A stretch of 64,000 nucleotides of DNA, taken from positions 434,001 through 498,000 of the forward strand of contig CAWIMX010000001.1 in assembly GCA_963837345.1 (NCBI GenBank), given 5' to 3'. Of the stretch, positions 1 through 7,503 are shown in pieces. The stretch's first letter is position 1. Every line of letters starts with the position of its first letter. A model generated the notes under the pieces. That model did no database searches. It was given only the letters and a program-made list of their open reading frames with translations, and was not told the DNA's origin. The DNA is from CAWIMX01 sp963837345. GTDB taxonomy: Bacteria > Acidobacteriota > Vicinamibacteria > Vicinamibacterales > CAVVIG01. Position numbers and translations under genes: made by a program.

Positions 1-865
1 GGACGTTGAACTCGATCACCTTGGGTCCCTCGGGCGTGAGCATCAGTCCGACGTAGAGAAATCCCGCGAAGGGATGTCCGTCTGCGGCCATGCCGGCAAT
101 GACAGGCGTGACGATCTCGCGCATGATCCGGGCACCGAGCGACGCGTCGACGAGCGGGCTCGGCGAGAACGCGCCCATGCCGCCCGTGTTCGGCCCGACA
201 TCACCGTCGAAGATCCGCTTGTGATCTTGCGCCGTTCCGATCGGCAGCGCCCGGACGCCGTCGCTCAGCACGAAGAACGAGACCTCCGGACCGGTGAGGC
301 ACTCCTCCACGACGAGCCGCTCGCCCGCCGCGCCGAACCGGCCGTCGCGCATGGCGGCGACGATGGCGCGCTCGGCCTCCACCAGCGTCTCGGCGATCAC
401 CACGCCCTTGCCGGCGGCGAGACCATCGGCCTTGAGCACCACCGGAAAGCCGAACGCTCCCGTTCGCACGGCGGCAAGGGCCTCGTGCATGGCATCGCAC
501 GTCTCGAAGCGCGCCGTCGGGACGAGGTGGCGGGCCATGAACGCCTTGGCGAATGCCTTACTCGACTCGAGCGCGGCGGCAGCCTTCGTGGGGCCGACGA
601 TCGGTCGACCGGCCGCGACGAATCGATCGACGACCCCGAGGCTCAGCGGCAGTTCAGGACCGACAACGGTGAGGTCGACGCGCTCGCGCGCAGCGAGCTG
701 GGCGAGGCCGTCGATATCGGTGGGCTTGACGTCGGCGATCCGGGCGTGGCGAGCCATCCCCGGATTTCCCGGGGCGGCGAGGATCTCCGAGACATCGGGG
801 TCGGCGGCCAGCCGGGCGACGAGGGCGTGTTCCCTGGCTCCGCTACCGATAACCAGAAGTCTCAT
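1..865 (-). CDS. purD: Phosphoribosylamine-glycine ligase (GAR synthetase), 3' end beyond the window
   Basis: Joins phosphoribosylamine and glycine with ATP to give GAR, the second step of de novo purine synthesis, in the cytosol. Translated from the ATG at 865 the protein opens MRLLVIGSGAREHAL, the typical PurD nucleotide-binding start, followed by APGNPG, a VGPE..L motif and the conserved SSKAFAK segment. At the window edge it reads LTPEGPKVIEFNV, the start of the ATP-grasp catalytic region. About 288 of the usual 420-430 residues are present and the C-terminus is missing only because the window begins here. The gene diverges from rpsU. I see no strong Shine-Dalgarno sequence. The identification is very secure. 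Confidence 0.95.
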   Translation of the reverse strand, partial: MRLLVIGSGAREHALVARLAADPDVSEILAAPGNPGMARHARIADVKPTDIDGLAQLAARERVDLTVVGPELPLSLGVVDRFVAAGRPIVGPTKAAAALESSKAFAKAFMARHLVPTARFETCDAMHEALAAVRTGAFGFPVVLKADGLAAGKGVVIAETLVEAERAIVAAMRDGRFGAAGERLVVEECLTGPEVSFFVLSDGVRALPIGTAQDHKRIFDGDVGPNTGGMGAFSPSPLVDASLGARIMREIVTPVIAGMAADGHPFAGFLYVGLMLTPEGPKVIEFNV

Positions 866-930
866 CAGCGAAAGGAGTTAGGGCGTGTGATGGCGCTGCA
901 CACCCGCCGAGAATTCGCGGGACTATTTCG

Positions 931-959
931 TTGACCTCGGCGGGGTTTGCGCCTAGAAT
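931..959 (+). promoter_or_regulatory. Near-consensus sigma70-type promoter of rpsU
   Basis: TTGACC at 931-936 and TAGAAT at 954-959 are separated by exactly 17 bases; each hexamer matches the housekeeping consensus at five of six positions. Transcription would start near 966, leaving an untranslated leader of about 80 nt before rpsU. A strong promoter fits a ribosomal protein gene. Inference from sequence only. Confidence 0.7.
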
Positions 960-1047
960 CCGCCGTTACCGTGCTAGCCTAACATATTTGGATTGATGCA
1001 CTTGGGCATCGTTCGCTGCCAGTTGGTGTAGAGGGGGTGTAGGGAGA

Positions 1048-1245
1048 GTGGCTGAAGTGAAGATCCAGGACGGCGAGTCGATTGAGAGCGCGCTTCGCCG
1101 ATTCAAGCGGAAGGTCCAGCAGGAAGACATTATCAAGGACATCAAGAAACATTCCTTTTACCTCAAGCCCGGCGACAAGCGCCGGGCCAAGCAGGCGCTG
1201 GCGCGGAAGCGGAATCGGAAGAAGATGCGACGGGAGCTCGAGTAG
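1048..1245 (+). CDS. rpsU: 30S ribosomal protein S21
   Basis: A 65-residue basic protein of the small ribosomal subunit, involved in initiation on natural mRNAs. It shows the family pattern: E.IESALRRFKRKVQQE near the N-terminus and a C-terminal tail rich in Lys and Arg (RRAKQALARKRNRKK). The start is GTG at 1048, preceded by AGGGAG at a suitable distance. Length is normal for S21. It lies downstream of a strong promoter and 22 bases before a zinc-ribbon gene, with which it is probably co-transcribed. Confidence 0.96.
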   Translation: MAEVKIQDGESIESALRRFKRKVQQEDIIKDIKKHSFYLKPGDKRRAKQALARKRNRKKMRRELE

Positions 1246-1267
1246 ACCGACCGACGAGGTGGGGGCG

Positions 1268-1576
1268 ATGGAGTTCCAGGACAGGATCCTCAGGTGCGTG
1301 GACTGTGGCGCCGAGTTCGTCTGGACGGCGGGAGAGCAGCAGTTCTTCGCCGACAAGAACTTCAAGAACGAGCCGAAGCGCTGCAAGGGCTGCAAGGCCA
1401 AGCGGGCCGGTCGACCAGCCGGCGCGACGATGGCGCGCGAGCGGGTCGAAACGGTGACGACGTGTTCGGCATGCGGGAAAGAAACGACGGTGCCGTTCCG
1501 TCCGACGCAGGGTCGCCCGGTCTTCTGCAAGGAGTGCTTCCAGTCCCGGAAATTCGCGGGCGCTGGCGGCCTCTAG
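1268..1576 (+). CDS. Double zinc-ribbon protein (CxxC-x17-CxxC domain)
   Basis: A 102-residue protein with two predicted zinc-binding ribbons. The first uses C10/C13 and C39/C42. The second uses C66/C69 and C87/C90, with exactly 17 residues between the inner cysteines, which defines the 'CxxC-x17-CxxC' family. The ATG at 1268 follows a GGTGGGGG-like ribosome site. No enzymatic motif is present; such proteins are thought to bind nucleic acid or protein through zinc. It sits 22 bases after rpsU and before a hairpin, so a two-gene transcript with a ribosome-related role is possible. Family recognition is good, function unknown. Confidence 0.82.
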   Translation: MEFQDRILRCVDCGAEFVWTAGEQQFFADKNFKNEPKRCKGCKAKRAGRPAGATMARERVETVTTCSACGKETTVPFRPTQGRPVFCKECFQSRKFAGAGGL

Positions 1577-1608
1577 CGCTTCGGCTCTCCGCCTCGTTCT
1601 GACCCATG

Positions 1609-1659
1609 ACACCCGTTCGGCGACGGCGGGGGCCGAACGGCCCTCGTCGCGCCGGGTGT
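1609..1659 (+). terminator. Nested hairpin after the rpsU/zinc-ribbon pair
   Basis: CCGTTCGGC (1613-1621) pairs perfectly with GCCGAACGG (1632-1640) across a 10-nt loop. An outer pair ACACCC (1609-1614) / GGGTGT (1654-1659) overlaps the inner stem and would be an alternative fold. There is no long U tract afterwards (only TTAA), so it may be a weak or factor-assisted terminator. Confidence 0.45.
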
Positions 1660-1694
1660 GTTAAGCTCACCGCGGTTCAAACTGGGAGGGTTTC

Positions 1695-2048
1695 TTGAAC
1701 ATCGAGGAACGCGTCGCCGGCGACGTGATGGTGCTCGACCTGAAGGGCCGCGTCACCCAGGGCGAGGGTGACGAGCTGCTCAAAGACAAGGTCAACAGCC
1801 TGGTGAACCAGGGCTACAAGAAGATATTGCTGAACCTGGCGGACGTCCCCTATATCGACAGCGCCGGCCTGGGGGAGATCGTGCGGACCTACACGACGGT
1901 CAGCCGCCAGGGCGGATCGCTGAAGCTGGTGAACCTCACGAAGCGCATCACCGATCTGCTGTCCATCACGAAACTGCTCACCGTCTTCGAGACCTTCGAG
2001 TCGGAACCCGACGCCATTCGGAGCTTCTCGGCTTCGGCCAAGGTCTGA
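1695..2048 (+). CDS. STAS-domain anti-sigma factor antagonist (SpoIIAA/RsbV-like)
   Basis: A 117-residue single-domain STAS protein. The conserved phosphorylation loop appears as IDSAGLGEIV (Ser about residue 56), preceded by the beta strand KKILLNLADVPY. In this family a kinase/anti-sigma factor phosphorylates the serine, and the unphosphorylated form releases a sigma factor. The start is TTG at 1695 with GGGAGGG immediately upstream at good spacing; no better start lies nearby. No anti-sigma kinase or phosphatase is adjacent, so the partner must lie elsewhere. Family call is secure, partner unknown. Confidence 0.9.
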   Translation: MNIEERVAGDVMVLDLKGRVTQGEGDELLKDKVNSLVNQGYKKILLNLADVPYIDSAGLGEIVRTYTTVSRQGGSLKLVNLTKRITDLLSITKLLTVFETFESEPDAIRSFSASAKV

Positions 2049-2063
2049 CCGCCACCGCGCTAG

Positions 2064-3005
2064 ATGGCGCGCAGTACCCCTTCCCCGGTGGCGGTGTCCA
2101 GCGCTGCGTCACGGCACGCGGCCCGGCGATCCACGGCCACGAACCTCCTGCGGTCGGTGCGCCCAGGCCAGTGGACGAAGAATCTGCTGGTCTTCGCGGG
2201 CGTGCTGTTCGGCATGCGCCTGCTCGATGCCGGCGCCGTGGTGCGCGCCGGCGCGGCGTTCATCATCTTCTGCGCCCTGTCTGGCGCCGTCTACCTGCTC
2301 AACGACATCCTGGATCGCGACAGCGACCGCCGGCATCCGGTCAAGGCGCTCCGGCCGATTGCGTCGGGTGCGCTGCCGGTCGGTGTGGCTGCGACGGCGG
2401 CACTGGTGCTCGGCGCGACGGCGTTCGCGGCCTCGTTCGCGCTCGGCTGGGCATTCACCCTGACCGCCGGCGCCTATCTGGGACTTCAAGTGCTCTACTC
2501 GGGGCCGCTCAAGCACGTCGTGATTCTCGACGTGCTCGCCCTGGCGAGCGGTTTCGTGCTGCGGGCGATCGCCGGCGCGGTCGCGGTCGACGTCGAGATC
2601 AGCCACTGGCTGCTGGTCTGCACGCTGCTCCTCGCCTTGTTCATCGCGCTGGCCAAGCGGCGCAACGAGCTGGTGCTGCTGGCGGACGATGCGCCCGATC
2701 ACCGTCCGATCCTGCAGGAGTATTCGGCGCACCTGCTCGACCAGATGATTGCCGTGGTCACGGCGTCCACGCTGATCGCGTACGTCTTCTATACCATCAG
2801 CCCCGAAACCGAAGCCAAGTTCGGCACGGGCTGGCTGGGGCTGACCATTCCGTTTCCGCTCTACGGGATCTTCAGGTATCTGTACCTGATGCACCAGCGA
2901 GAGGGAGGCGGCAGCCCCGCCGAAATGCTCGTCAACGATCGCCCGCTGCTCGTCTGCGTGGCGCTCTGGGCCGCTGCCGTCGCGCTGATCCTGTACCGGC
3001 CGTAG
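2064..3005 (+). CDS. UbiA-family decaprenyl-phosphate phosphoribosyltransferase-like membrane enzyme
   Basis: A 313-residue polytopic membrane protein of the UbiA prenyltransferase superfamily, closest in pattern to enzymes that transfer 5-phosphoribose from PRPP to a polyprenyl phosphate (as in mycobacterial arabinan precursor synthesis). The N-terminal WTKNLLVFAG stretch is followed by the Mg/diphosphate motif NDILDRDSDRRHP, then several hydrophobic helices and a second polar loop (AKRRNELVLL). It precedes a coiled protein and four glycosyltransferases on the same strand, which supports a role in making a lipid-linked sugar for a surface glycan. The donor and acceptor are inferred from family only. 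Confidence 0.8.
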   Translation: MARSTPSPVAVSSAASRHAARRSTATNLLRSVRPGQWTKNLLVFAGVLFGMRLLDAGAVVRAGAAFIIFCALSGAVYLLNDILDRDSDRRHPVKALRPIASGALPVGVAATAALVLGATAFAASFALGWAFTLTAGAYLGLQVLYSGPLKHVVILDVLALASGFVLRAIAGAVAVDVEISHWLLVCTLLLALFIALAKRRNELVLLADDAPDHRPILQEYSAHLLDQMIAVVTASTLIAYVFYTISPETEAKFGTGWLGLTIPFPLYGIFRYLYLMHQREGGGSPAEMLVNDRPLLVCVALWAAAVALILYRP

Positions 3006-3030
3006 GCGCGCCCGAGGGAACGAACCTGTC

Positions 3031-3915
3031 ATGTCCGATTTCAACATCCGCGCCGACTCGGTGAACGTCGAGCAGATCATGGACCAGATCCGCGCGCGCA
3101 TTCGCGAAAAGCGCGGCGTCGACTACACCGAGCAGCAGATTCGGGAGCTCGCGCAGGTCAAGCTCGAGAAGATGCTCGACCCCAGGGGCGTGCGCCCCGA
3201 TCTCCTCGAAGCCTTTCGCCAGCAGCGACCGCCCTACCAGGCCCCGAGCCCGCCCTTGTTCGAGTTCGAGGAGGGATCGCTGTTCGACAGCCGATCGCCG
3301 GTCCTGCGGTTCATCCGCCACCTCCTGCGCCCGTTGGTCAAGCTGTTCTTCAACGTCAATCTCCTGACCGACACGCTGCGCAAGCAATCCTCCATCAACC
3401 GAGCCGGCCACGAGCGGGAGGCGGCGCGCGAGAGCGGCCGCCACGAGCTCGATGGCTTGTACTTCGAGGTGATCCACAATCTCGTCTTCGAGCTGACACG
3501 GCTCGGGATCGAAGTCAAGAATCTGAAGATGCGCGTCGAGTCGCTCTCGAGCCGGGTGGAGTTCAACGAGCGCCGCGCTCGGGCACTCGAGGGGGTGGTC
3601 GTCTACAAGCCGTCGAGCCACGACCGCTCTGAGCGCCCGACCGCCCCGGAGATCGTCAGAGCGGACGAGCCTCAGGCCGAGACGCCCTCGCCGACTGACG
3701 CCCGCGCGCCCGAGGGCCCGGGGCAGCGCAGCCGGAGACGGCGCCGGCGCCGCGGCCGGCGCGGCGGCCCCCCGGCCGCGGTGGTCATGGGCGGGGAGGC
3801 AGCGCCGGATGCAGCGGTTTCCCCCTCCGCGCCGGACGCCGGACAGGACACGCCACCGGCTGACGCGCCGACGATGCCGGAACGCTCCGTGCCTCCGGAC
3901 GATCGCGAGTCGTGA
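3031..3915 (+). CDS. Conserved hypothetical coiled protein in glycan operon
   Basis: A 294-residue protein I cannot assign to a named family. Residues 1-60 are helical with Q/R/E-rich heptads (VEQIMDQIRARIREK). A hydrophobic patch at about 95-120 (RHLLRPLVKLFFNVN) could contact a membrane surface but is not a clear transmembrane segment. Residues 140-190 look like a second coiled coil. The C-terminal third is low-complexity, with a run of arginines (about 230-245) followed by a Pro/Ala/Asp-rich tail. It starts 25 bases after the UbiA-like gene and its stop overlaps the next glycosyltransferase start by 4 bases, so it is translated with the glycosyltransferases and may scaffold or regulate them. 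Function is inferred from position only. Confidence 0.6.
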   Translation: MSDFNIRADSVNVEQIMDQIRARIREKRGVDYTEQQIRELAQVKLEKMLDPRGVRPDLLEAFRQQRPPYQAPSPPLFEFEEGSLFDSRSPVLRFIRHLLRPLVKLFFNVNLLTDTLRKQSSINRAGHEREAARESGRHELDGLYFEVIHNLVFELTRLGIEVKNLKMRVESLSSRVEFNERRARALEGVVVYKPSSHDRSERPTAPEIVRADEPQAETPSPTDARAPEGPGQRSRRRRRRRGRRGGPPAAVVMGGEAAPDAAVSPSAPDAGQDTPPADAPTMPERSVPPDDRES

Positions 3916-5219
3916 AGCTCGCCGTCGTCGTTCAGCGGTACGGCCTGGCCATCAACGGCGGCGCCGAGCTGCACGCCCGCTATGTCGCTGAGCATCTGGC
4001 GCGTCATGCGGACGTCGACGTGCTCACCACGTGCGCCACCGACTACGTCACCTGGCGGAACGAGCTTCCTGAAGGCGTCGAGCCGGTCAACGGCGTGAAC
4101 GTCCGGCGGTTTCGTGTGACGCGGGAGCGGGATCCCCTCGTGTTCGGTCGGCGCTCGGAACGTGTCTTCGAGCACGCCCATTCCCTCGGCGACGAGCTCG
4201 ACTGGCTCGAGGCTGAAGGACCGGCGGCGCCGTCTCTCATCGCGCATCTGCGATCTCACGCCTCGGTGTATGACTTCTGCCTGCTGTTCAGCTACCGGTA
4301 TTACCACGCCTATTACGGAGCGCGGGCCGCGCCGGCACGCGCGATCCTCGTGCCGACGGCCGAACGCGACGCGACGGTCGGCCTCACCATGTTCCAGCCC
4401 GTCTTTCGCGGTGTCCGGGCGCTGATGTACAACTCGCACGAAGAGCGCGCCATGATTCAGGCGGTGTCCGGCAACGAAGCGGTGCCGGGCATCGTCGTCG
4501 GCGTGGGCTCGGACGTGACGACCGACGCACAGCCGTCGCGGTTCAGGCAGAAGTTCGGCGTGTCGGGACCCTTTGCCGTGTACGTGGGGCGTATCGACCG
4601 GAACAAGGGGTGCGAGGAGCTGTTCGACTACTTCCGGGGCTACCTGCGCGGGGCGGGCAGCCGCCTGTCGCTCGTGTTGATCGGCAACTCGCTGCTGCCG
4701 ATCCCCGATCATCCCCGCATCCGACATCTCGGGTTCGTGGACGATCGCGACAAGTTCGACGCGATCGCCGCCTCCGAGGTGCTCCTCATGCCGTCGTACT
4801 TCGAGAGTCTGTCGATGGTGGCGCTCGAGGCGTGGGCCCTGGGCCGGCCCGTGCTGGCCAACGGCGCCTGCGACGTCCTGCGCGGGCAGTGCCTTCGCAG
4901 CAACGCGGGCCTCTACTACGAGAGCGCCTCGGAGTTCGCGGCGGCGCTGGACACCATCGCCGAGAATCGCTGGCTGAACACCACGCTCGGGCGCAACGGA
5001 CGGCGATTCTACCGGGAGCACTACGACTGGCCGGTCATCGAGCGAAAGTACCTCGACATGCTGACGCGGCTGTCGAACGAGCCTGCGCCTGCCGCCATGG
5101 AGCCACTGCCCGGCTGGATGGAGCGCCGCAGGCGGCATCTGCCGCCCGCGCGCGAGGTGCTGGCGGCGGCGCCGGGCGGCCCCGTCGCCGTCGCGGCCGT
5201 CGAGGCGAGGCGGGCGTGA
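3912..5219 (+). CDS. GT4-family glycosyltransferase, paralog type A (first copy)
   Basis: A 435-residue GT-B fold glycosyltransferase. The N-terminal half opens with a Rossmann start (KLAVVVQRYG) and a Gly-rich GGAELHARY turn. The C-terminal donor domain has VGRIDRNKGCEELF and the E-x7-E-type motif in YFESLSMVALEAW. The GTG start at 3912 shares four bases with the preceding stop. It is clearly paralogous to the gene at 7500-8783: both share QRYG, LTTCA.DY.TW.NE.PEG, VRRF..TR.RD, ESLSM.ALEA and CLRSNAGL. The last 40 residues are an extra basic/Ala-rich tail missing from the paralog. Cytosolic or membrane-peripheral; sugar and acceptor unknown. Confidence 0.85.
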   Translation: MKLAVVVQRYGLAINGGAELHARYVAEHLARHADVDVLTTCATDYVTWRNELPEGVEPVNGVNVRRFRVTRERDPLVFGRRSERVFEHAHSLGDELDWLEAEGPAAPSLIAHLRSHASVYDFCLLFSYRYYHAYYGARAAPARAILVPTAERDATVGLTMFQPVFRGVRALMYNSHEERAMIQAVSGNEAVPGIVVGVGSDVTTDAQPSRFRQKFGVSGPFAVYVGRIDRNKGCEELFDYFRGYLRGAGSRLSLVLIGNSLLPIPDHPRIRHLGFVDDRDKFDAIAASEVLLMPSYFESLSMVALEAWALGRPVLANGACDVLRGQCLRSNAGLYYESASEFAAALDTIAENRWLNTTLGRNGRRFYREHYDWPVIERKYLDMLTRLSNEPAPAAMEPLPGWMERRRRHLPPAREVLAAAPGGPVAVAAVEARRA

Positions 5220-6442
5220 TCCGCATCCATCAGGTGCTCGCCACGCTCGGGTACGGCGACGCCATCGGGCACGAGGTGCTGGGGATCCAGCGGGTCCTGC
5301 GCGGCGCGGGCCATGAATCCGAGATCTTCGTCGAGACCGTGGACCATCGCCTCGAATCGCTGACGCGCGACTACCGCGAGCTCGTGGACGCGAGCCATCC
5401 CGACAATCTCCTGCTGCACCATTTTTCGCTCGGGTCGAAAGCCTCGCGCACGGCGTTCGCCGCACCGGATCGGATGGCGCTCATCTACCACAACATCACA
5501 CCGCCCGAATATTTCATCGGCGTGAACCAGGAGCTCGTGCGTCAGTGCTTTCGCGGCCGCCGCGAGCTCGGGGCTTACGCCGCCCGCTGCGATCTCGCCA
5601 TGGGCGACTCCGAGTTCAACCGCCTCGACCTTGAGGCCCTCGGTTTCCCCCGCACCGCGGTCCTGCCCGTCGTGCCCGATTTCTCGCACCTCGCCAGCCG
5701 GCCGAACTGGCTCGGCGCCGGCGAGTTCGACGACGACTGGACCAACGTGCTGTTCGTGGGTCGCGTGATCGCGAACAAGAAGATCGAGGATCTCATTCGC
5801 TATTTCGACGCCTACCACAGCGTCTTCAATCCGCGATCGAGGCTGCTGATCGTCGGCGCCCAGCGGGGTTTCGAGCGCTATCTGACCAGCCTCTACGATC
5901 TCGTCGCGCGCCTCGGTCTGCACGACGTGCACTTCCTCGGGCACGTCTCCGACGCGGAGCTCGTCGCATTCTACGAGATCGCCGATCTCTTCCTCTGCGC
6001 CAGCGAGCACGAAGGGTTCTGCGTGCCCCTCGTCGAGTCGTTTCACATGGAGGTGCCCGTGCTCGCGTACGCGGCTGCCGCCGTGCCGTCGACCATGGAC
6101 GGCGCGGGCGTCCTCTTCGAGGATCGCGATCCCGTCGCGGTGGCGAGACTGATGGATGCAATCATCTCCGATGCCGGTCTCACGGACGTGATCCTGGAGG
6201 GACAGCTGGCGGCGGTCGAGCGCCTCCAGGCCAGGGACTTCGCCGGCACGCTGCTGGGTCTCGTGGACCGCATCCTTTCGGGGCCGCGAGCGCCCCGACC
6301 CCGGGTGACCTTCGATTTCTGGGAGCGTTTCGACGCCGCGCAGGATCTCGAAGAGCTTCGGAAGTACCGGCCGGGCCTCTACAAGGCGCTGCCCGATCCC
6401 CCGGCACCCTCCGGCACGGCCGGCGCCCCGGAGTCTCGTTGA
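5216..6442 (+). CDS. GT4-family glycosyltransferase, paralog type B (first copy)
   Basis: A 408-residue GT-B glycosyltransferase. I place the start at GTG 5216, overlapping the upstream stop by four bases; the open frame continues upstream but only as an antisense-like shadow. Diagnostic features are FVGRVIANKKIEDLI (donor-domain strand and Lys) and SEHEGFCVPLVES (E-x7-E motif), followed by PVLAYAAAAVPSTMDGAG. The next gene repeats these motifs almost exactly, so the two are tandem paralogs. The C-terminal 50 residues (DFWERFDAAQDLEELRKY) form an extra helix. Part of the coupled four-enzyme glycan cassette; donor specificity unknown. Confidence 0.84.
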   Translation: MIRIHQVLATLGYGDAIGHEVLGIQRVLRGAGHESEIFVETVDHRLESLTRDYRELVDASHPDNLLLHHFSLGSKASRTAFAAPDRMALIYHNITPPEYFIGVNQELVRQCFRGRRELGAYAARCDLAMGDSEFNRLDLEALGFPRTAVLPVVPDFSHLASRPNWLGAGEFDDDWTNVLFVGRVIANKKIEDLIRYFDAYHSVFNPRSRLLIVGAQRGFERYLTSLYDLVARLGLHDVHFLGHVSDAELVAFYEIADLFLCASEHEGFCVPLVESFHMEVPVLAYAAAAVPSTMDGAGVLFEDRDPVAVARLMDAIISDAGLTDVILEGQLAAVERLQARDFAGTLLGLVDRILSGPRAPRPRVTFDFWERFDAAQDLEELRKYRPGLYKALPDPPAPSGTAGAPESR

Positions 6443-7503
6443 TTGTCAACCAATGGGTTCCGGCGGCTCATCGCGGCGACGCCGTCGGCGACAGCGCCCG
6501 CCGGATGCGCGACATGCTGCGACGCATGGGCCACGCGTCGGATTTGTATGCCCTCACCATCGACGAGGAGCTCAAAGGCGACGTCCGCGAGTTCGACGAC
6601 CCAGACGCGCGGCGGGGCGAGGTGACCATCTTCCACTATGCCCTGCCCTCGCCGATGACCGAGGTCTTTGGCGGGCTCGCGGGGGCCCGCGTGCTCCAGT
6701 ATCACAACGTGACGCCGGCGGCCTTCTTTGCGCCGTACGACCCGACACTGTTCCGCCTGGCCATCCTCGGCCGGCGCGAGCTTGCGACGCTCGTCGGCCG
6801 CGTGGACCTCGCGCTGGGGGTGTCGGACTACAATCGGCGCGAACTGGAGGCGCTCGGGTTCGCGCCGACCGCCGTGCTGCCGCTCGCCGTAGATACGAGC
6901 CGGGTGACGCGTCCAGCGCATCGACCGGCCCTCGCGCGGCTGCTCGACGATGAATACGTCAACTTCCTGTTCGTGGGCCGCATCGCGCCGAACAAGAAGA
7001 TCGAGGATCACATCCGCCTGGCCGAGCACTACAAGCGATATGTCGACGCCTACTATCGGTTCATCTTCGTGGGCCGGTCCGACGCGGTGCCGCGGTACTA
7101 TTCCACGATTCGTGCGCTCATGTCCCAATACCGACTTCTGGACGACCGTTTCATCTTCACCGGACCCGTGTCCGACGAGGACCTCGCGGTCTACTATCAG
7201 CACGCGGCCGTGTACGTGTCGCTGAGCGAGCACGAAGGCTTCTGCGCGCCGCTGCTGGAGGCGATGGCGGCCGACGTGCCGGTGCTCGCCTATGCCGCCG
7301 GTGCGGTGCCCGAAACGCTCGGCGGCGCGGGCGTTCAGTTTGCGCCCAAGGACCTGGAGGTGGCCGCTGAGCTGCTGGGGGCCCTGGCGTTCGACGATGC
7401 GCTCCGCGCGGACGTGATCGCCGGTCAGCGCCGTCGGGTCGCCGAGTTCGGCGACGATCGCGTCGAGCGGGAGCTCGCGGCCGTGGTCCGGCGGGTTTCG
7501 TGA
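6439..7503 (+). CDS. GT4-family glycosyltransferase, paralog type B (second copy)
   Basis: A 354-residue GT-B enzyme starting at TTG 6439 within the stop of the previous gene (TTGA overlap). It carries VGRIAPNKKIEDHI, SEHEGFCAPLLEAM and AGAVPETLGGAG, mirroring the preceding paralog. It is shorter at both ends and lacks the C-terminal extension. Its stop again overlaps the next start by four bases. Probably adds one residue of the repeating or core glycan built by this operon. The N-terminal acceptor half differs more between the two B copies than the donor half, suggesting the same donor type but different acceptors (inference). Confidence 0.84.
   Translation: MIVNQWVPAAHRGDAVGDSARRMRDMLRRMGHASDLYALTIDEELKGDVREFDDPDARRGEVTIFHYALPSPMTEVFGGLAGARVLQYHNVTPAAFFAPYDPTLFRLAILGRRELATLVGRVDLALGVSDYNRRELEALGFAPTAVLPLAVDTSRVTRPAHRPALARLLDDEYVNFLFVGRIAPNKKIEDHIRLAEHYKRYVDAYYRFIFVGRSDAVPRYYSTIRALMSQYRLLDDRFIFTGPVSDEDLAVYYQHAAVYVSLSEHEGFCAPLLEAMAADVPVLAYAAGAVPETLGGAGVQFAPKDLEVAAELLGALAFDDALRADVIAGQRRRVAEFGDDRVERELAAVVRRVS

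Noticed and set aside
866..930. AAAGGAG at 870-876 as a plus-strand ribosome site
   Set aside because: No start codon with a meaningful frame follows it; the frame there is opposite purD and has no gene features.
3672..5465. A 597-codon minus-strand frame opposite the first glycosyltransferase
   Set aside because: Antisense to a gene with clear GT4 motifs and overlapping starts on the plus strand.
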